Under the pieces are notes generated by a model. That model had not been told where the DNA came from, searched no databases, and worked only from the letters and a program-made list of their open reading frames with translations. Shown here in pieces: positions 42,479 to 52,505 of a stretch of DNA of 64,000 nt (position 1 is its first letter; each line of letters opens with the position of its first letter). The position numbers were made by a program, and so were the translations under genes. Source of the stretch: Jaltomata sinuosa (taxonomy: Eukaryota > Streptophyta > Magnoliopsida > Solanales > Solanaceae). The stretch is from contig QJPP01000814.1 in the NCBI GenBank assembly GCA_003996215.1, positions 124,001-188,000 of the forward strand. The letters run 5' to 3'.

Positions 42479-44520
42479 TGTAACACCCCAGAAACATATC
42501 CATCTTTTAAACTCAGACATGCAGAAAATTTTGGACTTCCAAGGACTACGGGTCAAGTCCACGAGTCGTGGAAGTGACTCGTGATTCCAGTTCTGCAGAC
42601 CCGCTTTAGGTTTGACAACCATGAGTCACTCCCATGACTCGTAGAAGATTCTACAGGTCATGTTATTGACTCGTGGAAGCCTGATCAGAGGCAACCTTAA
42701 TTCCCTGACTTCCACGACTAGGTTCTACGACTCGTGGCAGCTTCCACGAGTTATCTTGTTGAACCGTAGAAGACCTCCTGTAGATTGAAATTCTTGAAAA
42801 ATTCCACGATTAGGGATCCACGAGTCGTGGAAAGGTCTACAAGTCATAGACTCCACTCATGATCCCTGAAGCTGACCAAATTCCCAGCTTTTCTTAATTT
42901 AATTGCAGCGGCATTTTTTAGTCATTTCCCACCCTTTTAACTACTAAGTGAAGTCATTTTGACTATTCCTAGTAGGGTTTTCACTCATATTATCCTAAGT
43001 CTTTTCTAAGCTCCTCATTCACCTCCCAAAAAGGAAAAGTTCCTCTCAAGCTTCAAGTTCAAGCGTCCTAGATCTTTCTAACCAAGTGGGTAATCTTCCA
43101 CCAAGGTATGTGGGTCTTTAACAATGGGTTCTTTTTACCCTTGTGCCCAAATCCCCCAATTCTTATTTTGATTTATGAAGTTATGAAATTAGGGTTTTTG
43201 ATCAAAATTGAGGAAAGTTTATGAAATCAGTTTCCATGTCTAAGATCATGGCTTCTTATTGATTATGCATGATTTATTCATGATTCCTTCATTGGTTTTA
43301 AAATCCCAAGCTTGAGAGTTGATTTCTAGCATGAACCCATGAAATTGCATGTTTTCAAGAGGAAGTTGGCATGATTAGATATCATGGCGTTTATGTATTT
43401 ATGAAATTGCATGCCTAATTCTTCAAGTTTGATTTAGAAAGGAAAGCATGTTTTGAATTATGGCTTTGCTAAGCACTATGAACTATATTATGAAAGTTGA
43501 ATGATACCCGATGTGTTTTCATGCATTATGAATAAGATTTGTCATGAGAGTATTCCCTTATGAGATTATGAGCTATATGTGCATATTTTGGGAGTAGTAC
43601 TTAGCTACGAGTGGATGGGGTAAGAGTACCCTTAGTCCTAGAAAATATGTTGCCAGCGTAGGTTATGATATGCTATGATATGTGCCTTAAAGGCTTAAGA
43701 GAGTAGATCCACATATTTATGTATGGTGTCCTTGCCTTAGCGGGGCATAGGACAGCTTTGCCAACTAGGGTTATATAATTAGGTATGGTGACTTATTCCT
43801 CGTCAAGGTTCAAAGTCAGCTTTACTAACTAGGGTTATATGGTTAGATTCCATGTAGCTCACATGGTCTCATGTCGGTTATAAGAAACTCCCGTATGTAT
43901 GTTTTCATGTTTTCTAAGCTTTATGAACTCTCTTATGAAGTACTATTTTACAGTTGACTTGACCTCATGACTTAGCTTTTCATTACGATTTCTTCTCTTG
44001 ATACTCTATTATGCATGGATTACATTTAAGCACGTTTTAAAGCATGTTTTACAATACCTTATTCATTGCTCACATACTTAGTACATTCCATAGTACTAAC
44101 GCATATTGCGATGCATCCTTGATGATGCAGATTGAGATGTTCCTTTACAAATACGTGGCTAGAGTTCCCGGCCACTCTCAGTTATCCTGGGTGAGTCCTT
44201 ATAGTTTGAGGGATATACTTTACTCTACTTTAAGTTTCTTTCCTTTTAGATTGTCGAGTTAGTAGAGGTATTATCCCATCAACTCTTTATGCTAGTAAAA
44301 GAGGCTTTTCAAACATAGATGTTGTTGGATGATCTCTGAGTTGTATTTCTTTCTATTGATTATCTATTTACGATTATGTTTCCTACTTTGGATTTCCTTA
44401 TGATGCTTCCGCTATGTTTTCCTTATGTATTCTTGAGAATGCTATGACCAAGGGTCAACTTGGGATCCTTGTGGTTCCAAGTCCCGTGTTACCTCTAGGG
44501 GGTAACCTCGGGGCATGACA
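42479..44520 (+). mobile_element. 3' LTR of element B
   Basis: 2042 bp from TGTAACACCCC to GGGCATGACA. Over a sampled 240 bases (44020-44260 versus 37550-37790) it differs from the 5' LTR at about nine positions. It carries single copies of the features that are multiplied in the 5' LTR and the paired inverted motif at 43763-43780 and 43827-43844. Confidence 0.92.
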
Positions 44521-45508
44521 GTGATTTGGTCAGGTTGATCTTGGAGGAGGCTTATTATTCTAGGTATTCCATTCATTTTGGTGTAGCTAAGACGTATCGT
44601 AACTTGCAATAACACTATTGGTGGTGTGGGATGAAAAGGGATATATCAGATTTCATGTCTAGGTGCTCTAACTATTAGCAGGTGAAGTTTGAGCACCAGA
44701 GGCCAGGTGGTTTGACTTAGAGGCTACCAATTCCAAAGTGGAATAGAAAGAGGATAGCTATGGAATTCATAGTCGGTTTTCCACGTACTTTGTGGAGGTT
44801 TGATGCTATATGGGTGATCATGGATAGGTTAACAAAGTCTGCTCATTTTCTGCTAGTTCAGACATCCTACAATTTCGAGAGGTTGGCTCAGATCTACATC
44901 TGTGAGATTGTTCGTTTGCATGGGGTGCTAGTTTCTATCATTTCTGACTATGGTACTCAGTTCACTTCCTATTTCTGGAGGTCTATTCAGAGAGAATTTG
45001 GTACCAGAGTTGAGCTTAGCACCTCTTTTCATCCATATACTGATGGTCAGTCAGAGCATTCTATTCAGGTTCTGGAGGATATATTGCGGGCATGTGTTAT
45101 TGATTTCAGAGCTCAGAGGGACCAGTTTTAATCCTTGGAAGAGTTTGCATATAATAATAGCTAGCATTCTAGTATTCATGTGGTTCTATTTGAGGTTTGT
45201 ATGGTAGGCAGTGCAGATCTTTGGTGGGTTGGTTTGATGCCTTAGAGGTGAGACCGTGGGGTACATACTTTCTTTGTGATTCAATAGATAGAGTTTGGGT
45301 TGTTCAGGAGAGATTTTGCACTGTCCAGAGTAGGCAAAAGAGTTATGCTGACTTGAGGGTTTGAGAGTTAGAGTTCATGGTTTGTGACTATGTGTTCCTT
45401 TGGGTGTCGCCCATGAAGGGTGTGATGAGGTTCAGGAGGAAGGGTAAGCTCAGTCCTAAATTTATTAGGCCATTTGAGATCCTTCATCGCATTAGGGAGG
45501 TTGCTTAT
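44521..45508 (+). pseudogene. Integrase core, int2 of D (after insertion of B)
   Basis: Continues the protein cut at 35414: 'LILEEAYYSRYSIHFG', then 'GMKRDISDFMSRCSNY'. The core frame 44760-45131 has the first catalytic position read as Glu ('AMEFIVGFPRTLWRFDA'), then Asp in 'IISDYGTQFTSYF' and Glu in 'GQSEHSIQVL'. Stops are frequent from 45130. It ends at 45508 ('GRLLI'-type frame, 'attagggaggttgcttat'), where the LTR of element A enters. The chromodomain that int1 has at 13542-13832 and the third LTR are absent. Confidence 0.78.
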
Positions 45509-47616
45509 TATAACACCTCGGAAATTAAACTATCTATCTAAGTTAAAATTTCAGAAAAATTTCATGTTTTAGGAATGACAGGTCCAAACCACGAACCGTG
45601 GTTCAAACCACGGGTCATGGAAAGTACCCATGATTCCCTTCTGATTGATTCGGCCTCTGGTCTGGAACCAAAAGTTAGCTGTATGGACCCTGGTTCAAAC
45701 CACGGGTCCATCCTGTCCACTCGTGGAACTCAGATCAGAGAGTTGGCAAGTCCCTCTGAAATGACGACTCAATTCTATGACTCATCATCCAAATGACAAA
45801 CCGTAGTCCCGACTCGTGGTTTGACCAAGGACCATCTAGGTCTCCAGGAACCACGACTCCAAATGACCATTCGTCTTTCATTCTATGGGTCCGTCCTGTT
45901 GACCCGTAGAAGTGCTTCTGCAGCCTGAAGTTCTTGTCAGGAACCACGAGTGGAACCATAGGTCATGATTCAAATGACGACCCGTAGAACTGGCCCGTTA
46001 TCCCTGAAATCGACCATTTTCTAGATTTTTCTTAAATATGTCCCAGGGGCATTTTGGTCAGTCCCCACCCTTTTTAACTCCTAAATGATATTGTTTTGGC
46101 TATTTCAAGTAAAGTTTTCATCCTCATTTGCCTAAGTTCCTTCTCATTACTTCATTCTTCCCCAAAAAAGGAAAAATTTTCTCCAAGCTTCAAGTCTCAA
46201 GCTCCAAGATCAAGCCTCCTAAATCTTTTCATTTTCTAGTGGGTTAGTTTCAATCAAGGTATGTGGGTATTCAACAATGGGTTCTTCTCACCCTTGTGCC
46301 CAAAACCCCCAAATTCTCAAATTGATTTATGAACTTGTGAAATTAGGGTTTTGATCTAAATTGGAGAAAACTTATGAAATCAGTTTCTATACTTAAATTC
46401 ATGGTTTCTTATTGCTTACTTATGATTTGGTAATGATTCCTTTATTAGATATAAAGGCTCATGAATTAAAGTTGAATTCTAGCATTATTCCATTGAATTG
46501 CATGTTTCCAAGAGAAATTTGACATGATTAGATATCATGGCCTTATGTATGTATGAAAATGCATGCTTAATTCTTCAAGTATGAATTTAGAAAGAAAAGT
46601 ATGATTTGAATTATGGCTATGCTTTACTTTAAGAACTTCATGCTTTTCAAAAGAGATTTGCTATTCGATTATACCTTCATGACTTTATGAGCTATATGTA
46701 TATGTTTTGGGAGTAGTATTTAGCACCGAGCGATGAGGGTTCGATTACCCCAGTCAAACACCTACGTTGCTAGCGTAGGTTATGAAATGAAGTGTCCTAT
46801 GGGCCTATGAGAGAGGAACCACATCTTGATTATGGTGTCCTGTGCTTAGCGGGCATTAGGACAACTTTGCCAACTAGGGTTATATAGTTGGGTATGGTGA
46901 CTTGTTCCTTGGAATGGTTTGAGTTAGCTTTGCTAACTAGGTTTATATAGTTAGATTCCATGTAACTCACATGTTCTATTGTCGGTTATAAGAAACTCCC
47001 GTATGAAAGCCTTTGACTTACTTAAACTTATGATATCTACCTGAGTTTTGACTCTTATTTCATGATTTACTACTCATATTATGATGTTTAGCTCTGATAA
47101 ATTGCCCATGCATGAAGTAAATTTTATTTACGATTTAAGTATGTTTCTGTCACATGCATGCATATCTCACATACTCAGTACATCCTATAGTACTGACGCA
47201 TATCTTGCACTGCATCCATTGATGATGCAGATTCAGGTGTCCCTTCTCAGACTCGTGGCTAGAGCTTCCCAGGCCACTCATTGTCAGCTGTTAGTGAGTC
47301 CTCTTAGGTCGAGGACTAGTTATGTTATTAGTGTATATTGGTTACTTATTTCAGTACCTCGAGTTATCTAGGGTCTTGTCCTTGCAACTCCTTATGTCAT
47401 GTATAGAGGCTTTCCAGACATAGAAAACTTCCGAGTCTCTTTCTAGATTTTCTATTCCTATTTGACATATTATACATTTATGTGATTCCGGATTTATCTC
47501 TTATGCTTTCGCATATCGTATGTTATGCTTGAGTATGCTATGACCAAGGGTTAGCTTGGGGAAGTTGTGGTACCAAGTCCCATGTTACGTCTAGGGCGTA
47601 ACCTCAGGGCATGAAA
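45509..47616 (+). mobile_element. 5' LTR of element A
   Basis: Starts TATAACACC (family TGTAACACC, G to A) and ends GGCATGAAA (family GACA), 2108 bp. Same layout as the B LTRs, with the block at 46722, the paired motif at 46872-46889 and 46935-46952, and the 'cacatactcagtac' block near 47169. A hairpin-like word GGGTTCGATTACCC at 46737-46750 is shared with LTR G. No partner LTR in the window. Confidence 0.85.
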
Positions 47617-47620
47617 AACT

Positions 47621-47632
47621 TGGTATCAGTGC
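47621..47632 (+). promoter_or_regulatory. Primer-binding site of element A
   Basis: TGGTATCAGTGC, one mismatch to the initiator-Met-tRNA-type site, 4 bases after the LTR. Confidence 0.88.
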
Positions 47633-47825
47633 CTCAAGTTCAAGAGTCCTAGGATGTGTGAAAGCTGCATCGGGTAAAGTCTCTTTCATGTGTATAAATC
47701 ACACCATACATATGAGAGGCAGGCTATGAGGTGTGATAGGAAAACTTCACTTCTTTCATGACCACGCCGTGCAATAGAGCTTAACTCTAATGTTCCTCCA
47801 ATCCTTATTTTGTACATTTCAGGCT

Positions 47826-48930
47826 ATGCCTCTTCGATGTGCTATGCCTCCCCGAGCCACTCGGAATGCTTCTTCTCCAGTTCTGGTCCCCGATATCATG
47901 AATGAGGATTTCAGGAATGCCATCCATTTGCTAGCCCAGACCTTGGCCACTCAGGCAAATCATCAGGCTCCTGCCCCAGTCCACCCTAAAGGTTGGGTAC
48001 CCGATCGAGTTCGTGACTTTATACGTATGAACCCGCCTGAGTTCTGTGGTTCAAAAGTGAATGAGGACCTACTCAACTTTATTGATAAAGTGAAGAATAT
48101 CTTTGAAGTTATGCAGGTGGTTGGGGTTGATTGTGTTGAGTTTGCATCCTGTAAACGCAAGGATGTAGCTCATATTTGGTTCACGCAATAGAAGGAGTCT
48201 AGGATGAGGGACGCGGTCCACATGACTTGGGAGTGTTTTGAGAGGGCCTTTCTTGATAGGGTCTTTCCCCGAGAGTTGAGGCAAGCAAAGGTGGAAGAGG
48301 TTTTGAACTTGAGATAGGGTTCGATGTCGGTTCAAGAATATAGTTTGAAGTTCACTTAGTTGTCTAGGTATGCTCCCTCCATGGTGGCAGACCCGCATGA
48401 TCAGATGGGCAAGTTTATCTACGGGGTTTCTGATATAGTGAAGAAATAGTGTAGGTCTGCCTTTTTGATGCATGATATGAACATTTCCTGACTCATGACC
48501 CATGCCAATTAAATTGAGCGTGACAAGCTTAGGGAGGTGGCAAGGGAGAACAAGAGGGCTAGATCCGAGGGATCAGATTTTGGTCATCACAGGTCCAAAG
48601 GTGGACATCGTTCCTCATTCTAGAAGAAGTCATCAGACCTCGCTCATTCTTCTTCTAGTGCTCCCATTCAGGCCTAGAGGCCTCATCATGATCAGGGTGG
48701 TAGAGGATCTGGTTCCTATTGCCAGTCTCAAGGTAGTGTTGCTAAGGGATCTTTTTACCCAGCCTGTGGTAAGTGTGGGAAGAGTCATTCTGGTGAGTGT
48801 TTTGGCGGTTCAGGTAGTTTCTTCGAATATGGTCAAGCTGGACATTGTATCAGAGATTTCCCTTAAGTTAAGAAGGGGCAGGGAGGTAGTAGGGCTCAGT
48901 CTGCTCCAGTAGCCCCAGGAGGTCGACCAA
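47826..48930 (+). pseudogene. gag of element A
   Basis: Begins at 47826 (MPLRCAMPPRATRNASS). Capsid core: 'RVRDFIRMNPPEFCGSK' and 'FIDKVKNIFEVMQVVGVD', then, after a Q-to-stop at 48189, 'DAVHMTWECFERAFLDRVF'. Further stops lie at about 48316, 48358, 48448 and 48490. Most are one C-to-T step from Gln or Arg codons. The basic nucleocapsid part has 'CGKCGKSHSGEC', but its second knuckle has lost all three cysteines (read as FFEYGQAGHCIRDF). The full capsid is present, unlike in B. Confidence 0.82.
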
Positions 48931-49526
48931 CCTAGCAGGGCGCAACTTTTAGTTCTGGTAGTCAGTGCCAGAACCGTCTTTATGCTATGTCCTCCTGGCA
49001 GGATCATGAGAGTTCTCCAGATGTGGTTACTGGTATGTTGAAAGTCTTATCTTTCGATATATATGCTTTGTTGGACCCCGGTGCGTCCTTCCTTATCTTT
49101 TGTAACCCCTTATATTACTTGTAAATTTGATATTTGTCTGGATAAACTTTTAGAGCCCTTTTGTGTTGCTACTCCTGTTGGTGAGTCAGTCCTAGCTGAA
49201 AGAATCTACCGAAATTGCCCTATCTCAGTCGTTCATAGAGTCACTTCAGCGGATCTAGTAGTGTTGGAGATGAATGATTTTCATGTCATTCTTGGTATGG
49301 ATTGGTTGTATGCATGTTATGCCTTTGTTGATTGTCGTACTCGTGTGGTCAGTTTCAAGTTCCCAAATGAACCTGTCTTAGAATGGCAAGGTAGTCCCCC
49401 TTTCTCAAAAGGTCACTTCATATCCTATCTTAAGGCTAGGAAGATGATTTCTAAGGGCTATGTCTATCATATTGTTCAGGTTATAGACACAACGTTTGGC
49501 CCCTATCTATTCAGTCTATTCCTATT
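48931..49526 (+). pseudogene. Protease of element A
   Basis: The active site is readable as 'ALLDPGAS' (49063-49090) with the catalytic Asp kept. An extra base at 49087-49096 then shifts the frame. The remainder is open at 49093-49530: 'LSFVTPYITCKFDICLDK', 'ISVVHRVTSADLVVLEM' and 'FHVILGMDWLYACYAFVD'. It joins the RT region without a long linker. Confidence 0.82.
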
Positions 49527-50402
49527 GTGAATGAATTCCCAGAAGTTTTTCCCAATGATTTGCCCAGAATCCCTCCTGAGTGGGAGATTGACTTTGGGAT
49601 AGATCTTCTTTCGGATATGACTCCTATATCTATTCCTCTCTATAGAATGGCTCCCTCAGAACTTAAAGAGTTGAAAGATCAGTTGAAGGATCTTTTTGAT
49701 AAAGGTTTCATCAGGCCTAGCATTTCTCCATGGGGTGCCCCAATTTTGTTTGTTCGGAAGAAAGATGGCTCTCTTAGAATGTGTATTGATTACTACCAAT
49801 TGAACAAGGTCACAATCAAAAATAAGTATCCCATTCCTAGGATTGATGACTTGTTAGATCAGCTTCAGGGTGCTTGTTTCTTCTCCCAGATCGACCTTAG
49901 GTCCAGTTATCATCAGCTTCGGGTTTGGGAGTGTGATATCCCGAACACAGCTTTCAGGACTCGGTATGGTCACTATAAGTTTGTTGTTATGTCTTTTGGT
50001 CTAACGAATGCTCCTGCATCTTTCATGGATTTGATGAATTGGGTATTCAAGAAACATTTGGATTCATTTGTAATTGTGTTCATTGATGACATCCTTATCT
50101 ATTCTCAGAGTGAGAATGAGCATGCAGACCACTTGAGGGTTATGTTGCAAACTCTCAAGAATAGATAGTTGTTTGCTAAGTTTAGCAAGTGTAAGTTCTG
50201 GATGCAGTCTGTTGCCTTTCTGGATCATATTATGACTAGTGATGGTATTCGGGTTGACTCTCAAAAGATTGAGGCAGTAAAGAAATGGCCTAGACCCACT
50301 TCCCCAACCGATATTAGGAGCTTCTTGGGTTTAGCTAGTTACTATAGGAGGTTTGTGGAAGGGTTTTCCTCCATTGTTGCCCCATTGACTCGATTGACTT
50401 AG
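49527..50402 (+). pseudogene. Reverse transcriptase of element A (active site intact)
   Basis: The frame 49527-50168 is long and clean: 'NEFPEVFPNDLPRIPPEW', 'FDKGFIRPSISPWGAPIL', 'RKKDGSLRMCIDYYQLN', 'FRTRYGHYKFVVMSFGL' and the catalytic VFIDDILIYS with both aspartates. A single TAG (Q) at 50166 separates the thumb and connection, 'LFAKFSKCKFWMQSVAF' to 'GLASYYRRFVEGFSSIV', which runs to a second TAG at 50400. Among the chromovirus RTs here this is the only one with an intact catalytic pair. Confidence 0.9.
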
Positions 50403-51140
50403 AAAAAGATTAAGTTTCAGTGGTCCAACACTTGTGAGAAAAGTTTTTAGGAATTGAAGACTTGATTGACCACAGCTCCAGTGTTGGCTCTACCCGAGGG
50501 CCCAGATGATTTCGTGGTGTATTGTGATGCTTCCAGGATTGGCTTGGGTTGTGTTTTGATGCAATGGGGAAAGGTGATCATTTATGCCTCGAGACAGCTT
50601 AAGGTTCATGAGAAGAACTACCCTACTCATGACCTTGAGTTAGCAGTCCCAGTCTTTGCTTTGAAAATTTGGAGACAGTAATTGTATGGTGTGCACGTTG
50701 ATGTGTTCACGGATCACAAAAGCCTTCAGTATATGTTCTCTCAAAAGGAGTTGAATTTGCGACAAAGGATATGGCTTGATCTCCTTAAAGATTATGATAT
50801 GAGTGTGCTTTACCACTCGGGTAAGGCCAATGTCCTGACGTATGCTTTGAGTAGACTGTCCATGGGAAGTGTGTCTTCTGTTGAAGATGGAAAGAAGGAA
50901 TTGGTTAAAGAGGTTCATAGTCTTGCTCGGTTGGGAGTTTTCCTTTTGGACTTGACCGAGGGTGGTGTGATTGTACAAAATGGTGTTGAATCATCTTTTG
51001 TAACTGAGGTGAAGGCAAAGCAAGACAGGGATCCCATTTTACTTCAGCTTAAGGGTGAAGTTCATCAGCAACGAGTTGAGGTTTTCTTCCATGGTGAGAT
51101 GGTGTGCTTCGTTATGAGGGCCACTTATGTGTGCCAGAGG
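50403..51140 (+). pseudogene. RNase H and linker of element A
   Basis: Starts after a TAG with 'KIKFQWSNTCEKSF'. Stops at 50448 (Q) and 50464 (R) follow. The core at 50466-50681 is intact: Asp in 'VVYCDASRIGLGCVLMQ', Glu in 'THDLELAVPVFALK', Asp in 'VDVFTDHKSLQYM', then 'MSVLYHSGKANVLTYAL', where the last catalytic Asp ('VADAL' in relatives) reads Thr-Tyr. The linker 'EVKAKQDRDPILLQLK' leads to integrase. Confidence 0.85.
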
Positions 51141-51960
51141 TAGATGGGCTAAGACAACATATTCTGACTGAAGCTCACAGTTCTAGATATTCCATTCATT
51201 CGGGTGCTACTAAGATGTACCGTGATCTATGAGAAGTCTTTTAGTGGAATGTAATGAAGAGGGACATAGCCGGGTTTGTGGCTAAGTGTCCCAACTGTCA
51301 GCAAATAAAAGTGTATCATCAAAGTCCGGGTGGCATGATTCAGGATATTGACCTTCCCACTTGGAAATGGGAAGCGATCAATATGGACTTTATTACCGGT
51401 TTGCCTCGTACTCAAAGGCAACATGATTCCATTTGGGTGATTGTCGACCGGATGACCAAGTCATCCCACTTCTTGGCTGTTAAGACTACTGATTTAGCAG
51501 GTGATTATGCCAGACTCTACATCTGGGAGATAGTTCGATTGCATGGTGTTCCTTTGTATAACATTTCTGATAGAGGCCCTCAGTTTACATCTCAGTTTTG
51601 GAGATCATTTTCGAAAGGTATTGGTACTCAGGTGAAGCTTAGCACATCTTTCCACCCTCAGACTGATGGACAGGCTGAGCATACTATTCAGACTTTGGAG
51701 GATATGTTGAGAGCGTGTGTGATTGATTTCAAGGGAAATTGGGATGATTACTTACCTTTTATCGAGTTTGCCTACAATAACAACTTTCACTCTAGCATTC
51801 AGATGGCTCCTTATGAGGCACTTTATGGCCGAAGATATAGATCTCCTATTGGTTGGTTTGAGGTAGGTGAGGCAGCCTTGATTTGTCCAGATTTGGTTTG
51901 TGAGGCTATGGAAAAGGTTCATCTTATTAGGTAAAGGTTGAAGGCACTCAGAGTCGACAG
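51141..51960 (+). pseudogene. Integrase of element A
   Basis: Zinc region near 51180-51310 ('RYSIHSGATKMYRDL', stop near 51229, then 'KCPNCQQIKVYHQ'). The catalytic core is open from 51254 to 51934, with Asp in 'INMDFITGLPRTQRQHDS', Asp in 'ISDRGPQFTSQFW' and Glu in 'TDGQAEHTIQTLEDML'. 'AYNNNFHSSIQMAPYEALYG' follows. A TAG at 51932 and a one-base loss near 51950 end the frame. The D-D-E set is complete. Confidence 0.88.
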
Positions 51961-52440
51961 AAATCTTATGCGGATATGAGGAGAAGGGAGTTAGAATTTG
52001 AAGTTGATGATTGGGTTTTCCTAAAGGTGTCACCCATGAAGGGTGTGATGAGGTTTGGAAAGAAAGAAAAGCTTAGTCCCTGTTTTGTAGGTCCTTATCG
52101 GATTTTGAGGAGAGTTGGTAGCATTGCTTATGAGTTGGAGTTGCCAACAGAGTTGGAAGCGGTTCATCTAGTCTTCCATGTTTCCTTGTTGAAGAAGTGT
52201 GTTGGTGATCCAACCTTAATTGTTCCCTTGAAGAATGTGGGTGTGAAGGATAGTCTCACCTATGAGGAGGTTCCGGTAGAGATCCTTGATCTTCAGGTTC
52301 GGAGGTTGAGAAACAAAGAAGTCGCTTTGGTAAAAGTCCTTTGGAGGAATCAGCTTGTAGAAGGTGCTACTTGGGAAGTGGAAGAGGCCATGAAGGCCAA
52401 CTATCCTCATCTCTTTCCTTTCGACTCAGTTCTAGCTTGA
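51961..52440 (+). pseudogene. Integrase C-terminus and chromodomain of element A
   Basis: Open frame 51976-52440. 'FEVDDWVFLKVSPMKGVM' and 'PCFVGPYRILRRVGSIAY' are the small barrel region after the core. 'VFHVSLLKKCVGDPTL' follows. The chromodomain is 'VEILDLQVRRLRNKEVALV' with 'KVLWRNQLVEGATWEVEE' and the end 'YPHLFPFDSV'. This is the most complete chromodomain in the window and places A (and B) among chromoviruses, probably the Tekay/Del clade. It ends at a natural stop. Confidence 0.88.
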
Positions 52441-52505
52441 GGTACTAGTTTCCTCCTTAATATGTCGTTCTGATTCTATTCCACCAATTTTTGTCATGAT
52501 CCTAG
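52441..52505 (+). other. 3' untranslated stub of element A and deletion scar
   Basis: Matches element B (42241-42309) up to 'tatgatcctag', after which the two sequences have nothing in common. The join at about 52505 is where A, int2 and the D array are lost and the minus-strand LTR L begins. Confidence 0.7.

Larger units (their letters stand above)
35415..44520 (+). mobile_element. Element B: chromovirus with both LTRs
   Basis: 9.1 kb element inserted in the integrase of int2. It has a 5' LTR (2637 bp), a perfect Met-tRNA primer-binding site, gag, protease, RT, RNase H, integrase, chromodomain, a polypurine tract and a 3' LTR (2042 bp). The 595-bp length difference between LTRs is explained by one 562-bp duplicated segment and two extra copies of a 19-bp repeat in the 5' LTR. 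Flanks are GTGGC and GTGAT, an imperfect 5-bp target duplication whose two differences are both transitions. gag and RNase H have internal deletions, so it is not autonomous. Confidence 0.9.
8381..45508 (+). mobile_element. Array D: LTR1-int1-LTR2-int2 of one gypsy family
   Basis: LTR1 (8381-11093) is followed by int1 (11094-13852), then LTR2 (13853-15870 plus 30988-31681 around element E), then a second internal region int2 (31682-35414 plus 44521-45508 around element B). int2 is itself cut by element A. The two LTRs have nearly equal length when E is removed (2713 versus about 2707 net of the duplicated 5 bp). int1 and int2 start with the same text after each LTR but differ at roughly one base in six by eye, so they come from different copies. 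Either two elements recombined through an LTR, or a second element shares one. No third LTR is present. Confidence 0.8.
45509..52505 (+). mobile_element. Element A: chromovirus, 3' end lost
   Basis: About 7.0 kb: 5' LTR, primer-binding site, gag, protease, RT, RNase H, integrase and chromodomain in order. Compared with element B the homology runs on past the stop codon to about 52505 and then ends. B has about 170 more bases to its polypurine tract and then the 3' LTR. So A has lost its polypurine tract and 3' LTR. The polyprotein is the most complete chromovirus in the window, broken mainly by stops at former Gln and Arg codons. Confidence 0.88.

Noticed and set aside
31682..45508. int2 as an independent, complete retrotransposon with its own 5' LTR
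   Set aside because: The only LTR before it is LTR2, which also ends int1, and no target duplication separates them. Treated as part of the array, with the alternative noted in the findings.
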